A stretch of 57,730 nucleotides of DNA from an uncultured Mycoplasma sp. (GCA_946500895.1 CAMMXG010000005.1:1-57730), one strand, 5' to 3'; counted from the stretch's first letter, positions 1-10,220 are shown. Notes: generated from the letters alone by a model not told the origin. Translations and numbers: made by a program.

Positions 1-2
1 TT

Positions 3-425
3 GCTAAAATTGAAAAAGGTGAAAGAAAGAAACCTAATGTATTATCTTTAAAAAAGCTAAGTTCGGTGTTAAATATTTCTTTAGAAAATTTGATGGAACT
101 ATGTGAATATAATAAAGAGGAAATTGAGGCAACGGTAAATAATTCTTATCGTAGTATAGTTATTAAACCTGAAAATGCTCCAATTTTAGTACTTGATGAT
201 ATAATTAATCAAATGAAAGATGAATTATATATTAAAATGGTTATTAAAGAATTATTAGATAATTGTAATTTAGATGAGTTAAATATTATTTCTAAATTAG
301 ATAAAAAAGAAAAAAATAGGGTTATTAAACTTATAAAAAAATACACTCAGGCAAATGAAGAAAATATAAAAAATCAAAAAATATCAATTGAAGATTTAAA
401 AAAACTTCTTACTGAATCAAAATAA
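3..425 (+). CDS. XRE-type HTH transcriptional regulator, C-terminal part (5' end outside window)
   Basis: Frame open from window start: AKIEKGERKKPNVLSLKKLSSVLNISLENLMEL, typical HTH_3 C-terminal half. Confidence 0.7.
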   Translation, partial: AKIEKGERKKPNVLSLKKLSSVLNISLENLMELCEYNKEEIEATVNNSYRSIVIKPENAPILVLDDIINQMKDELYIKMVIKELLDNCNLDELNIISKLDKKEKNRVIKLIKKYTQANEENIKNQKISIEDLKKLLTESK

Positions 426-594
426 TTTCTTTCGGTTAGTAATGACAATATGACAAGAATTATAGATACATGGCTCGGGTGGAATAGAGGTGTCATACAT
501 GTCACACGATGATATCTAATTGGTATGGTTAAAACAAATTATGATGGTTTAACGTGGTGGAGCTAAACCTAATGGTATATGAGGAGGTATTTTT

Positions 595-2439
595 GTGAAA
601 AAATTAAAATTTTTAATTCAAAACGAAAAATTAATGAGTGAATGGGACTATGAAAAAAACAAAAATATTGATGTGTCAAAAATAACCTTTTCAAGTGGTA
701 AAAAATATTGGTGGAAATGCTCAAAGGGACATAGTCATTATGCAAGCGTTGCTAGTAAAAATAAAGGAATGAAATGTCCTGTTTGTAATGGACATAAGGT
801 TCTAATAGGGTATAACGATTTGTTTACAGTTTGCCCTAATTTAAAAAAAGAATGGGATTTTGAAAATAATATTTTAAATCCTTATAAATTGACTGCTGGA
901 TCAAATAAAATAGCTAGCTGGGTTTGTGTAAATGGACATCATTTTAATATGAAAATTTCTCATCGAAAAGATGGACATGGATGCCCTTATTGTTCGGGGA
1001 ATAAAATATTAAGTGGTTTTAATGATCTTGAAACGTGGTGTAAAAATCATGATAATCATACATTAAAAAAATGGGATTATATAAAAAATAACATTTTACC
1101 TTCGGAATGTTCTAAAACCAGTAATTTAAAAGTTTGGTGGAAATGTGATATATGTGGTTATGAATATAAAAATTCTATTGGCAATGAAGTTTCTAACATT
1201 TATTGCCCAAAATGTAACAAAAGAAATAAAACGTCTTTTCCAGAACAAGTAATATATTTTTATTTAAAAAAAGAGTTTCACGATGCAATTAATGGATATA
1301 AAGATAAAAAAAATGGAATTACGGAGATTGATATATATATTCCTTCATTAAAAATTGGTGTTGAATATGACGGTATCAATTGGCATGGAAGTGATACAAC
1401 TTATAAGAAAGAATTATTGAAGTATAATGCGTGTAGAAATAATAATATTCATTTAATACGATTTAAGGAAAAAGTTCTAGAAAGAGATTTTAAAACTTGC
1501 GATGAAATATTAACTTCTTCATACAATATAGACATTTCTAAATTTAATGATGAAGTGCAAAGTTTCATTAATAGGTACAATGATAACATAAAAATAGATA
1601 TAGAAAAAGATAGGGTAAACATATACAATCAATATTTGTCTATATTAAAAAATAAATCTTTAGCAATTTTATATCCTGAAATAGCGAAAGAATGGGATTA
1701 TGAAAAAAATAGTCCTCTTACTCCTGAAATGATACCGGCTTTTATTAATGAGAAGTTTTATTTTGTTTGTAATAAGGGCCATTCATATGAAATCAATGTG
1801 TCAAAGAGAACTTCCAGAGGAGATTCTTGCCCTATATGTTCAGGAAAAAGAGTTCAAAAAGGATATAATGATTTAGCAACAACTAATCCTGAATTATTAA
1901 AAGAATGGGATTACGAAAAAAACATTATTAAACCTGAAGAAATATCTAGGGGATATGATAAAAAGGTATGGTGGAAATGTAAAAAATGTGGAAATTCATA
2001 TTATAGTAGCCCAAATTCTAGAAGTTCTCAAAATGTTGGGTGCAAATATTGCAATGGTGGCGTTGCTAAAAAAGTTAATCAGTATGACAAAAATGGAAAC
2101 TATATTAAAACATATGATAGTTGTTCAGAAGCTGCAAGAATTTTAGAAGTATCAAATAGCGCAATTTCAAATGCTTGTAAAAAACATAGTTTATGTTCAG
2201 AATATCAATGGCGGTACCAAGATGAAAGTAATATAAATAAAGATAGTATTGGAAAATATAACTCGGAACTTTTCAATAATAAAGAAGTTTGCCAATATAC
2301 ATTAGATGGCGAATACATTAAAAGTTATAGTAGTATTACAATAGCACAAAGGGAAACTGGCGCTTCTAAAATTGGAATGGTTTGCGTTGGCAAAAGACAT
2401 TCTTCTGGAGGTTATATTTGGAAATATAAAGAAAAATAA
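595..2439 (+). CDS. Multi zinc-ribbon (DUF4379/PF14311-like) protein with central Vsr/DUF559-like PD-(D/E)XK nuclease and C-terminal NUMOD1-like repeats
   Basis: Repeated EWDYEKN...WWKC..GH....CPxC units; FPEQVIYFYLKK...EIDIYIPSLKIGVEYDGINWHG nuclease core; VNQYDKNGNYIKTYDSCSEAARILEVSNSAISNACKK NUMOD-like motif. GTG start after AGGAGG. Confidence 0.75.
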   Translation: MKKLKFLIQNEKLMSEWDYEKNKNIDVSKITFSSGKKYWWKCSKGHSHYASVASKNKGMKCPVCNGHKVLIGYNDLFTVCPNLKKEWDFENNILNPYKLTAGSNKIASWVCVNGHHFNMKISHRKDGHGCPYCSGNKILSGFNDLETWCKNHDNHTLKKWDYIKNNILPSECSKTSNLKVWWKCDICGYEYKNSIGNEVSNIYCPKCNKRNKTSFPEQVIYFYLKKEFHDAINGYKDKKNGITEIDIYIPSLKIGVEYDGINWHGSDTTYKKELLKYNACRNNNIHLIRFKEKVLERDFKTCDEILTSSYNIDISKFNDEVQSFINRYNDNIKIDIEKDRVNIYNQYLSILKNKSLAILYPEIAKEWDYEKNSPLTPEMIPAFINEKFYFVCNKGHSYEINVSKRTSRGDSCPICSGKRVQKGYNDLATTNPELLKEWDYEKNIIKPEEISRGYDKKVWWKCKKCGNSYYSSPNSRSSQNVGCKYCNGGVAKKVNQYDKNGNYIKTYDSCSEAARILEVSNSAISNACKKHSLCSEYQWRYQDESNINKDSIGKYNSELFNNKEVCQYTLDGEYIKSYSSITIAQRETGASKIGMVCVGKRHSSGGYIWKYKEK

Positions 2440-2610
2440 AAAAAGGGTTTGGGGTTTCCCAAAGGAGAATTTCGTGCGGGAGTAGAAATTCAGTGCTGGC
2501 TATACAATAAAATTATTCCCTTAAAAGATTAAGTATTGATATTATTCAAAGAAATTACTAAAAAAATTTATTTAAAAGAGTATGAAAAAAGTTATAAAAG
2601 TGATATAATA

Positions 2611-2812
2611 GCATTGTACTTAGAAACAGATAATAGTTTTATTTTGTACATTCAATTCGGTGAAAGTCCGAGGAACTCTTATTATGGGAGTATTAGCATT
2701 GCTAGACGCAATAGCTAGGTAATGATATGGAGCCCTTGTGGTTCGCTAGCAGACAAGCTGCAGCTCACCTACAAGTGCTAACCATACATGACGTAATTTG
2801 CCAAGTATATGG
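2611..2812 (+). ncRNA. Candidate retron msr-msd RNA
   Basis: Short hairpins (TCGG..CCGA; ACTC..GAGT; AGCATTGC..GCAATAGCT), then long imperfect hairpin 2724-2790 (ATATGGAGCCCTTGTGGTTCGCTAGCAG vs CTGCAGCTCACCTACAAGTGCTAACCATAC); flanks 2611-2623 and 2801-2812 can pair (a1/a2-like); TATAAT at 2604-2609; directly upstream of RT operon. Confidence 0.5.
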
Positions 2813-2887
2813 AGATTAATTAAGATTTCAGATCGCTGCTTGCCCCTTTGTAAGTTTATGTTATAAGTTTGTAAAGGAGGTAGGTCT

Positions 2888-3085
2888 ATGAAGAAAAAAA
2901 ACAAACAAATAGTTACGATTATTTTCGTAATATTAACATTTATTTTTTTATTTGTAGTGAAGGTTTTAAATTTAAATCCTTATGAAATATTTTTGGGTTT
3001 AAGTTTTATAGGATTTTTAAAAGTTGCTTTAGAAAATTTTCCTAATGGGGAAGCCCTTCTAACGAAGCTGAGTATTATCACTTAA
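2888..3085 (+). CDS. Small (65 aa) two-TM membrane protein, putative retron accessory/effector
   Basis: Two hydrophobic segments (IVTIIFVILTFIFLFVVKVL; YEIFLGLSFIGFLKVAL), RBS AAAGGAGG, between candidate msr-msd and RT. Confidence 0.55.
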   Translation: MKKKNKQIVTIIFVILTFIFLFVVKVLNLNPYEIFLGLSFIGFLKVALENFPNGEALLTKLSIIT

Positions 3086-3133
3086 TTAATTGTTGATATA
3101 TGCTTGGCGTTTTTACGTTTTGGAGATGATATT

Positions 3134-4318
3134 ATGAAAAAAATTAAAAATACAGAATCTATTTTATACAATAGAGGTAGCAAAAAGTTTGTAGCAGATT
3201 TATTGTCTGATAAGAAAAACAATATAATCTTTACTAAAAATGATTTAAATAATATTATATATAAGTATGACAAAAAAGGAATAATATTTTTTGAAGATAA
3301 AAAAACAAAAAAACGTTACAAAAAAGTACCGAAAGATTATTCACCAAAGAAATATAGGAAATTTACTGACGTATTAGAACCTCGTAAAACAGCTTTAAAA
3401 AAGTTGAATAAATATTTGTCTGAATTAAGAATACCCAATTATGTATTTGCAAAAACTGATGGTGGTTATGTGAAAAATGCAAAATTTCATAAAGGAAATA
3501 CTAACTTTTTATTAATTGACATAGCAAGTTTTTATCCAAATTGTAAATTTAATCAAGTGAAACAGTTCTTTATGTCTGGTGGTGGCTTTAGAATGAAAAA
3601 TGATTTGGCACAAAGGCTGGCTGAATTAGTAACTGTTCCAGAAAAGGAAAATTCAAAAGTTAGAGTTATACCGCAGGGGTTTTCAACTAGTACATTAATA
3701 AGTTTTTTTTCTTACAAAAAAATGTTTGCTGAATTAAATAAATTGGCAATAGAAAATAATTTGATTTTTAGTACTTATGTGGATGATGTAACATTTTCTA
3801 CTAATAATGAAAATTTTGATTTTAATAATATATTGAATAAAATAGATGTAATTCTAAAAAAATATGGTCACAAAAGAAAAATTGAAAAAACTCAAATATG
3901 TTTATTGAGTAATGGAGAATGTCCTACAATAACCGGTATATGGATTAAAAGATACAAAGTAAGAGCTTCAGCCAAGATATATAAGAAATTAATTTTTAAT
4001 TATAGATGGTTAAATTCAAATGCTATAACTGATTCAAAAAGTTATTTAAATGCATGGAAACATTTTGTCGCTTTAAAAGGATTATTAAATACAATTGATT
4101 ATATTGAACCAATAACAAAGAAAAAAAGAGATTTTATTAGAAAATATGTGAATGAAAATGATAAAAAATTCTTAAAAAATATATCACCTTATAATAGGAA
4201 AATTAATAGCAATTACTGGAAAGGTAAATTTTATAATGCCTATTTAAGTAATAATTTAGAAATTTTTTATATTGCTAATAAAGATAAATTAACAAAAAAG
4301 AGAACTAAAATATATTAA
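3134..4318 (+). CDS. Retron-type reverse transcriptase
   Basis: NAKFH (retron NAXXH), LIDIASFYPNC, IPQGFSTST, FSTYVDDVTFS, TITGIWI (VTG-like). ATG 3134 has RBS GGAGATGAT; TTG 3104 less likely. Confidence 0.8.
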   Translation: MKKIKNTESILYNRGSKKFVADLLSDKKNNIIFTKNDLNNIIYKYDKKGIIFFEDKKTKKRYKKVPKDYSPKKYRKFTDVLEPRKTALKKLNKYLSELRIPNYVFAKTDGGYVKNAKFHKGNTNFLLIDIASFYPNCKFNQVKQFFMSGGGFRMKNDLAQRLAELVTVPEKENSKVRVIPQGFSTSTLISFFSYKKMFAELNKLAIENNLIFSTYVDDVTFSTNNENFDFNNILNKIDVILKKYGHKRKIEKTQICLLSNGECPTITGIWIKRYKVRASAKIYKKLIFNYRWLNSNAITDSKSYLNAWKHFVALKGLLNTIDYIEPITKKKRDFIRKYVNENDKKFLKNISPYNRKINSNYWKGKFYNAYLSNNLEIFYIANKDKLTKKRTKIY

Positions 4319-4347
4319 AATATATATTAAAAGTAGTTCTCTTTTTA
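4300..4347 (+). terminator. Rho-independent terminator of RT operon
   Basis: GAGAACTA...TAGTTCTC followed by TTTTT. Confidence 0.7.
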
Positions 4348-4349
4348 TA

Positions 4350-4661
4350 TTATATAAAATTAGTTATTTTTAATTTTTTAATATTAATAATTTTTAAATT
4401 ATATTTAATTTTTAAAATATTTTCTATTTGCGGAATTAATTTATAAGCATTACATCTAACATTAAATATATCTAATGCTGAATTAATATGATTGATTAGA
4501 GGACAGTCTGTTAAACAATTTCTACTATGACCATTTGCTAAATAAAATGCTACTGTTTCTGGTATTACAAACTTAATAAGATATTCATTATAATTGTTGT
4601 AGAATTGTAATAATATTTCCTCAAATTCTTTATCTGTAATATCTTCTTTACCTTTAATCAT
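4350..4661 (-). CDS. Hypothetical protein, overlaps tnpV-like gene by 4 nt
   Basis: ORF, stop/start overlap with upstream gene. Confidence 0.5.
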   Translation of the reverse strand: MIKGKEDITDKEFEEILLQFYNNYNEYLIKFVIPETVAFYLANGHSRNCLTDCPLINHINSALDIFNVRCNAYKLIPQIENILKIKYNLKIINIKKLKITNFI

Positions 4662-5020
4662 ATTTTTTCTCCATAGATAATTTCTTTTAAAATCATCTCT
4701 TCAGCAATATTTCTATAATTATTCATTTTTTGAATCCATAATAATTGATTTTCAAGTTTTAGTTTTTCTGTAATAGAAGTATCAGATATTGTTAACTCAT
4801 TAATTATATGATTTACTTTCTTTTCAGCTTCTAAACCAACTGAAAAAAGATGTTCATTTAATTTATCTTTCATAAGTAATTCTTGATATAATGCTTTTTT
4901 GTTTGATTTTAAAAATTCTAGTCTTAATAATCCATATTTATTTAATTGTTTATTTTCTTTTTTAGCTAGTACTAAATTTGGTAATAAATAATCTCCACAT
5001 TTTTTATAAGTTATTTCCAT
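4658..5020 (-). CDS. TnpV family transposon-encoded protein
   Basis: MEITYKKCGDYLLPNLVLA...YGLLRLEFLK...LLWIQKMNNYRNIAEEMILKEIIYG resembles TnpV. Confidence 0.75.
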   Translation of the reverse strand: MEITYKKCGDYLLPNLVLAKKENKQLNKYGLLRLEFLKSNKKALYQELLMKDKLNEHLFSVGLEAEKKVNHIINELTISDTSITEKLKLENQLLWIQKMNNYRNIAEEMILKEIIYGEKI

Positions 5021-5215
5021 AATAATTTCCTTTCTGTATGTGAAGAATTAATAATAGTATTATCATTTTTAGGTACCCATTTAGGTACTCAATTTGTAAT
5101 ATTTGTTAATTATATTTAAAATTTAATAAATATATTTAATTTGAAATTGCTTGAAATATAAGGAATTTAACTAGCAATAATTGGTTTTATGCGTCATATA
5201 TTTTTGCCCCCTGAA

Positions 5216-5237
5216 GGAGCCGAAAGGCTCCATTTTT
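5216..5237 (+). terminator. Hairpin with T-tract
   Basis: GGAGCC GAAA GGCTCC ATTTTT. Confidence 0.6.
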
Positions 5238-5689
5238 GTTAGGTGTAGTTTAGGTATAAATATAAAACTGATTTAGATATTGTAAATTGTTATATGATAA
5301 AATAAAAATAATTTGCTAAATTTATAGATGTATGATTGTGATATTAATTACGCATACAGGTATATTTGATATTGATAATATCATATTAAATTATTTAGGA
5401 CCGTATTGTTTACTTTTATTATTACAAAATTTTATTTTTTTTGATAGGATTATAAATTGAAATATATTTTAAAAAATTAGTACTCTATTCATGATTGTGT
5501 ATGATTTTATTTTTTTGTATAATATGAGTTGAAGATAAAAATTGATTTTAAGAAAAAGATATAAATTAATATCATTTTGTTAACTCAACTATTAGTTTGT
5601 ATAGTAATTTTGTGATTTATTATAAAATTGAATCATGAATGAATCTAATTAAAACAGACAAACGAAAAGAACTTAGCAACTGAAAATTG

Positions 5690-5850
5690 AATATATTGGA
5701 TAGTGCTATTTCTATATGAGGAAAAGTGTAAAAATGTTATTTATTATGACACTTATTTTTATGAAGTTGTTAGATGTAATGTGAATCAAGATAATGAAAA
5801 TTTAGAAAGTTTAAATGATTTCTTTGGAAGAGGCAATATTTTAAAATAAG
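5690..5850 (+). pseudogene. Possible C-terminal gene remnant
   Basis: Frame VLFLYEEKCKNVIYYDTYFYEVVRCNVNQDNENLESLNDFFGRGNILK* reads protein-like but has no start; stop just upstream. Confidence 0.3.
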
Positions 5851-5948
5851 GCATTATGCATCTTGAAATGTTTTTATATTTTTGATAAACTTGGAGTAGC
5901 TAGTAATGCTAATTAAATTTAAGATTTTTTAGCAATGGGGTGATTTAT

Positions 5949-7083
5949 ATGAATGATGATGCAATGAAATATATTATTGGTCAGGCTATAAGTAATATAC
6001 TTTCAGAAACTGGGAATGCATATGCCACGTTAACTGAAATATATAATGAAGTATCAAATATTAAAAATGAACCAATTAGTGAAGGATTAAAATCACAGGT
6101 AAGAGGACGGTACAGGAGTGCTGTTCACAATATGATAATTATTTGGGTAAAGATGATTTTTTTCAAACAAAAGGAAAATATAGTGGATTGTGGAAGAACA
6201 AAATAACAGGTGAAAATGAACTCACTCCATATATAAATAATATAATTAAACAGTATCCAGGCATTGATACAGTTACCTTAAAATCTAAGCTATATGAGAT
6301 AATTAATTTAACTCCTGGTGATAAAGCAATTAGTTTAACAAGAAATGGCGAAATGAAAATAGATCAAATTATGAGAAATTTTGTTTCTCATAAAGATAGC
6401 CATGAAGCAATTAGGTTTGAAGCAAATGGTCGAACATATAAAATGTATTTTGAAGGTGAAGAAGGGGAAGTGATTGATACTGATTTATGTGAAAATATTA
6501 CACAAGATGATAATGTATATAAAATCATATTTGCAGAAAATGAAAAGCCAGAAGAAAATACTGCAGATATTAAACTTAGTTTTGTTTTTGACGAATTAGT
6601 CCCCAAAAAAGTGAAAAATATGGATAGTAAAGTTTTTATTAGAAAAAATGATATTAATACTTGGATAAAAAGAGAAAAAAGCAGAATTAAAAATGGAAAT
6701 TTAGCAGAAAGCAGGTATATGCATCTGAAAAAGAAAAATTACGAAAACTTCATCGAGATGATTTGGCTGAAAAGGTTAAATGGATATCACGAGATAGTGG
6801 TGATGGTTATGGATACGACATTTTAAGTTATGAATTAGATGAAAATAACCAGGGAAATGAAATTTATATTGAGGTAAAAAGTACATCTAACTTAAATGAT
6901 GACTTTATAATGTCAGCTAATGAATTGAAATTTGCCAGAGAACACTTAGATAAATATAGATTGTATAGAGTTGCGAAACTAAAAAGTAATAATCCGATTT
7001 GCAGAATAGTATATGGTAATTTAGATAATGTTTTTAACTTTGATTCTAACGAATTTAAAGTATCTATAAAAAGTGATAATTAG
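5949..7083 (+). pseudogene. DUF3883 (NO VEIN C-terminal) domain protein split over three frames
   Basis: ORFs 5940-6206, 6143-6826 and 6763-7083 read as one protein: N-part, then YDNYLGKDDFFQTKGKYSGLW, then YASEKEKLRKLHRDDLAEKVKWISRDSGDGYGYDILSYE...NEIYIEVKST (DUF3883). Frame breaks near 6100-6140 and 6700-6720. Confidence 0.65.
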
Positions 7084-7187
7084 TCACTTTTTTTGTGAAG
7101 TAATAAACTATATTTTTAAAATATAGTAAATATATTTGACAAATATATTAAAAATGTATATAATATTTATCAAGAAAGGGAAAAATT

Positions 7188-7418
7188 ATGAATAATGATA
7201 GTTTAAAAAGAGAACGATTTGTCAAGATTGCTGAAAATAGAACTAACAAAATTATTTATATGTTAAAGTTATTAGGTAATTGTTCAAATAAAAATAATTA
7301 TACTTATGATGAAAATGATGTTAGACAGATTTTTAATGCAATTGATCAAGAGTTAAAAATTACTAAAAGCAGGTTTCAAGAAGCTCAAAGTAATAAAAAA
7401 GAGTTTAAATTAAAGTAA
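7188..7418 (+). CDS. Small conserved-type hypothetical protein (76 aa)
   Basis: RBS AGAAAGGG; RFVKIAENRTNKIIYMLKLLGNCSNKNNYTY. Confidence 0.6.
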   Translation: MNNDSLKRERFVKIAENRTNKIIYMLKLLGNCSNKNNYTYDENDVRQIFNAIDQELKITKSRFQEAQSNKKEFKLK

Positions 7419-7444
7419 AGTTAGTAGTTTGGAGGTATGTATAT

Positions 7445-9361
7445 ATGAAAAAGTGGACATTTCCAAGTGTAAAGAATATAGGAATTAAGGGATTTAATGA
7501 TATTGGTGAAGAATTTAAAGATAATCCTATGTTTCATTTAGCTAAAGAAATATGTCAAAATTCTTTGGATACAAAAGTTACCAGTGCATATAAAAGTAAT
7601 GGAGAACCTATTAGAGTCGAATTTAAGGAGTTTTTGATGACACCTGAAAGTATTCCCGGCAATGAAAATGGAGAATTTAAAAAAATAATCGAGGATGAAT
7701 ATATTTTTAATAAGAATTATTATGAAAATGATAATACAGTACCTGACTTTTATAAGAACGCATTAAAACTTTTAAATGAAGGTTTCATCAAATGCTTAAG
7801 AATTAGTGATTTTAATACTACTGGTTTAATTGGATCAGATAAAAAATCACATACGCCTTGGATTGATTTGACTAAAAATGCTGGTGTAACAGATAAACCA
7901 GAGGGTTCTGCAGGAAGTAAGGGGAAAGGAAAGTTTGCTTCATTTATTTGTTCTGATTTTTACACAGTATTTTATAGTACAAAAGCTAATGATGGTTTGG
8001 ATGCATCCTGTGGAATTTCTCGAATTTCTGGATACGAAAAAGAAGATGGTACGACTACAATTGGCGAAGGATATTATGAAGATGATGAAAGGCCACTTAA
8101 CTATTGTTTAAATTTAGATAATAGTTTTAAGCGAGATAGTTATGGAACGGATATTTATGTGTTAGGTTTTAAAAGTACCTATGAAAATTGGAAAGAAAAA
8201 ATGTGTGCTTCTATCATTGAAAATTTTTTTGTAGCAATATATAAAGGTGATTTAGTTGTAACAATCGGAAATGACTATCAAATAAATCGATTTACTATTA
8301 AGGAGTATATAGATAATCCAATTATTTCTAAGCATTTATTACCTGATACTAAGTGTTATTATAATATTTTAACAGCGGATGAAGATGATGTATTATTATC
8401 AAGTTGTGATATGTTTGAAAAGGAAGATGTTATCTTAAAGTTAAGAAAAGATGATATGGATTTGTCGGATATCAATAAAGTTGCTATTGTAAGATTAACT
8501 GGTATGAAAATATTTGATATGACAAAATTGCCAAGGTTAGGAAAATATCATGGTATATTGTATATGCAAGGAGTAAAAGTTAACGATTATTTTAGAAAAT
8601 TAGAAAATGCTACTCATAGTAATTGGTCAGCAGATAGGGTTCAGGATTCGGCTGATGCTAAACGGAAAATAAAAGAAATAAGAGATTTTGTTATGGAATC
8701 AATCAAAAATTTAATGGGTAATATTACATTAGATGAAGTTAGTGCTACAGGGGTAGGGGAAATTCTTCCTGATGAGGATGAATTTTCTAATTCTGAAGAT
8801 AGTAATAAAAATGAAAGTATAGAAAACGAAATAATAAAAACTATTGAAATTATTGAGACAGGGCCAGAAAAAGTTAAGAAAGAAGAAAAGATAACTAATG
8901 AAGAAAATGATGAACTTGGCTTGGTATTAGATGAAAATGGACAAATTATTGATACAAGACCAGAAGTTAACTCTATTGATCCATATCCCGGTCCGAATCC
9001 AAATCCTATGCCTCCTAAAGAGAATCGCTATTTAGAAGTTAATAAAAAAATATTGCCAAAAAAATTAAGATTAATGGCAAATAATGGATATTATAAATTA
9101 ATATTAGCCTTAAATGATAATGAAGAGATCATTAAAATTTGTGTAAATATTTATGGTGAGAGTGGTACGGAAAAAGCTATAATTTTAAATGCTAAATGTT
9201 CTATAAAGTCTAAATTATTTGGTTCAACTGTTCCAGTTGAAATTAGTGATAATAGCATAATCCTTAAAAATCTTAATAAGGACTATGTTTATGACTTAGA
9301 ATTTTATGTTAAAAGTGATGCGATTTGGCCTTTGGAGGTGAAAGTTTATGGTGAGAAATAA
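7445..9361 (+). CDS. GHKL/Hsp90-like ATPase, first gene of three-gene operon
   Basis: HLAKEICQNSLDTK (N-box-like), SDFNTTGL, GSAGSKGKGKFASF glycine-rich lid. Confidence 0.7.
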   Translation: MKKWTFPSVKNIGIKGFNDIGEEFKDNPMFHLAKEICQNSLDTKVTSAYKSNGEPIRVEFKEFLMTPESIPGNENGEFKKIIEDEYIFNKNYYENDNTVPDFYKNALKLLNEGFIKCLRISDFNTTGLIGSDKKSHTPWIDLTKNAGVTDKPEGSAGSKGKGKFASFICSDFYTVFYSTKANDGLDASCGISRISGYEKEDGTTTIGEGYYEDDERPLNYCLNLDNSFKRDSYGTDIYVLGFKSTYENWKEKMCASIIENFFVAIYKGDLVVTIGNDYQINRFTIKEYIDNPIISKHLLPDTKCYYNILTADEDDVLLSSCDMFEKEDVILKLRKDDMDLSDINKVAIVRLTGMKIFDMTKLPRLGKYHGILYMQGVKVNDYFRKLENATHSNWSADRVQDSADAKRKIKEIRDFVMESIKNLMGNITLDEVSATGVGEILPDEDEFSNSEDSNKNESIENEIIKTIEIIETGPEKVKKEEKITNEENDELGLVLDENGQIIDTRPEVNSIDPYPGPNPNPMPPKENRYLEVNKKILPKKLRLMANNGYYKLILALNDNEEIIKICVNIYGESGTEKAIILNAKCSIKSKLFGSTVPVEISDNSIILKNLNKDYVYDLEFYVKSDAIWPLEVKVYGEK

Positions 9362-10220
9362 TAATACATTTTTTGCATATCCGATTTTGTGTAATTATAA
9401 TGATGATTATAATAGCATTAAGTTTATTGCTGGAACAACTGGGAAAATGACCAAGACTAATAAAAAAGCAACTGTTGAAACTTATGTGGAAATCGAGGAT
9501 GAAGAAATTAATAAATTATTAAATAGTAAGAAATTAAAAATTGTTACTAAAGTTTTTTGTCCTAGTACAAAATATAGAAAAATATTTGAGATCCAAAGGG
9601 GTTTCGATAAAATTGAAATAAATAATAGAGATATTAATAAAAGAGTAGAGCTTACAACTTATATTATCGCTAGTCAAGATGTTTATAATTATTTTTCTTA
9701 TAATTTTAATGATGATTATAGAGGAATGCAATTTGATATTGAAAAGGGAGCCATTATAGCAATTGGAAAGCAAGAAAGTTTATTTTTTGAAAAAGATATT
9801 GATGATTTAACAAAGATAGATTCTGTAGTAAAAATTAGAGATTTAAGGCAAGAAAATGAACCAATGTCTGTAATGTGGGATGATGAAATTATTAAAATAA
9901 ACCTATCAACATCTGATTATGAACTTTATTGTAGATATTCGGAATATTGTGTTCCAATTGTTAATTCAATGATTGTTATTCCTGGATTGATGTATGTTTT
10001 AGATCAGATTGCTTCTGATCAAATTGATATTAATGATGTAATGGATAAGAAGTGGTATAGAGTTCTTTCTAAAAAAATAAGTGAATCTACTGGTAAAGAA
10101 TTTAATTTGAATTATATTAAAGCAAATGATTCCTTTGAAATTATTCAAAAATTGTTTGATACTCCTATTCACGATGCAATGAAGGAGATTGAGTTAAAAT
10201 ATGGAGGTGAGTTAAGATGA
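9348..10220 (+). CDS. Hypothetical protein, second gene of GHKL operon
   Basis: Start overlaps upstream stop by 14 nt; RBS TTTGGAGGTG. Confidence 0.7.
   Translation: MVRNNNTFFAYPILCNYNDDYNSIKFIAGTTGKMTKTNKKATVETYVEIEDEEINKLLNSKKLKIVTKVFCPSTKYRKIFEIQRGFDKIEINNRDINKRVELTTYIIASQDVYNYFSYNFNDDYRGMQFDIEKGAIIAIGKQESLFFEKDIDDLTKIDSVVKIRDLRQENEPMSVMWDDEIIKINLSTSDYELYCRYSEYCVPIVNSMIVIPGLMYVLDQIASDQIDINDVMDKKWYRVLSKKISESTGKEFNLNYIKANDSFEIIQKLFDTPIHDAMKEIELKYGGELR

Noticed and set aside
3134-4318. RT at 3.1 kb as the DGR reverse transcriptase for the 26-31 kb variable cassettes
   Set aside because: Motifs are retron-like (NAKFH, IPQGFSTST, YVDD, ITG), not the DGR-type motif 4, and it has its own upstream structured RNA; no AAY-rich repeat nearby
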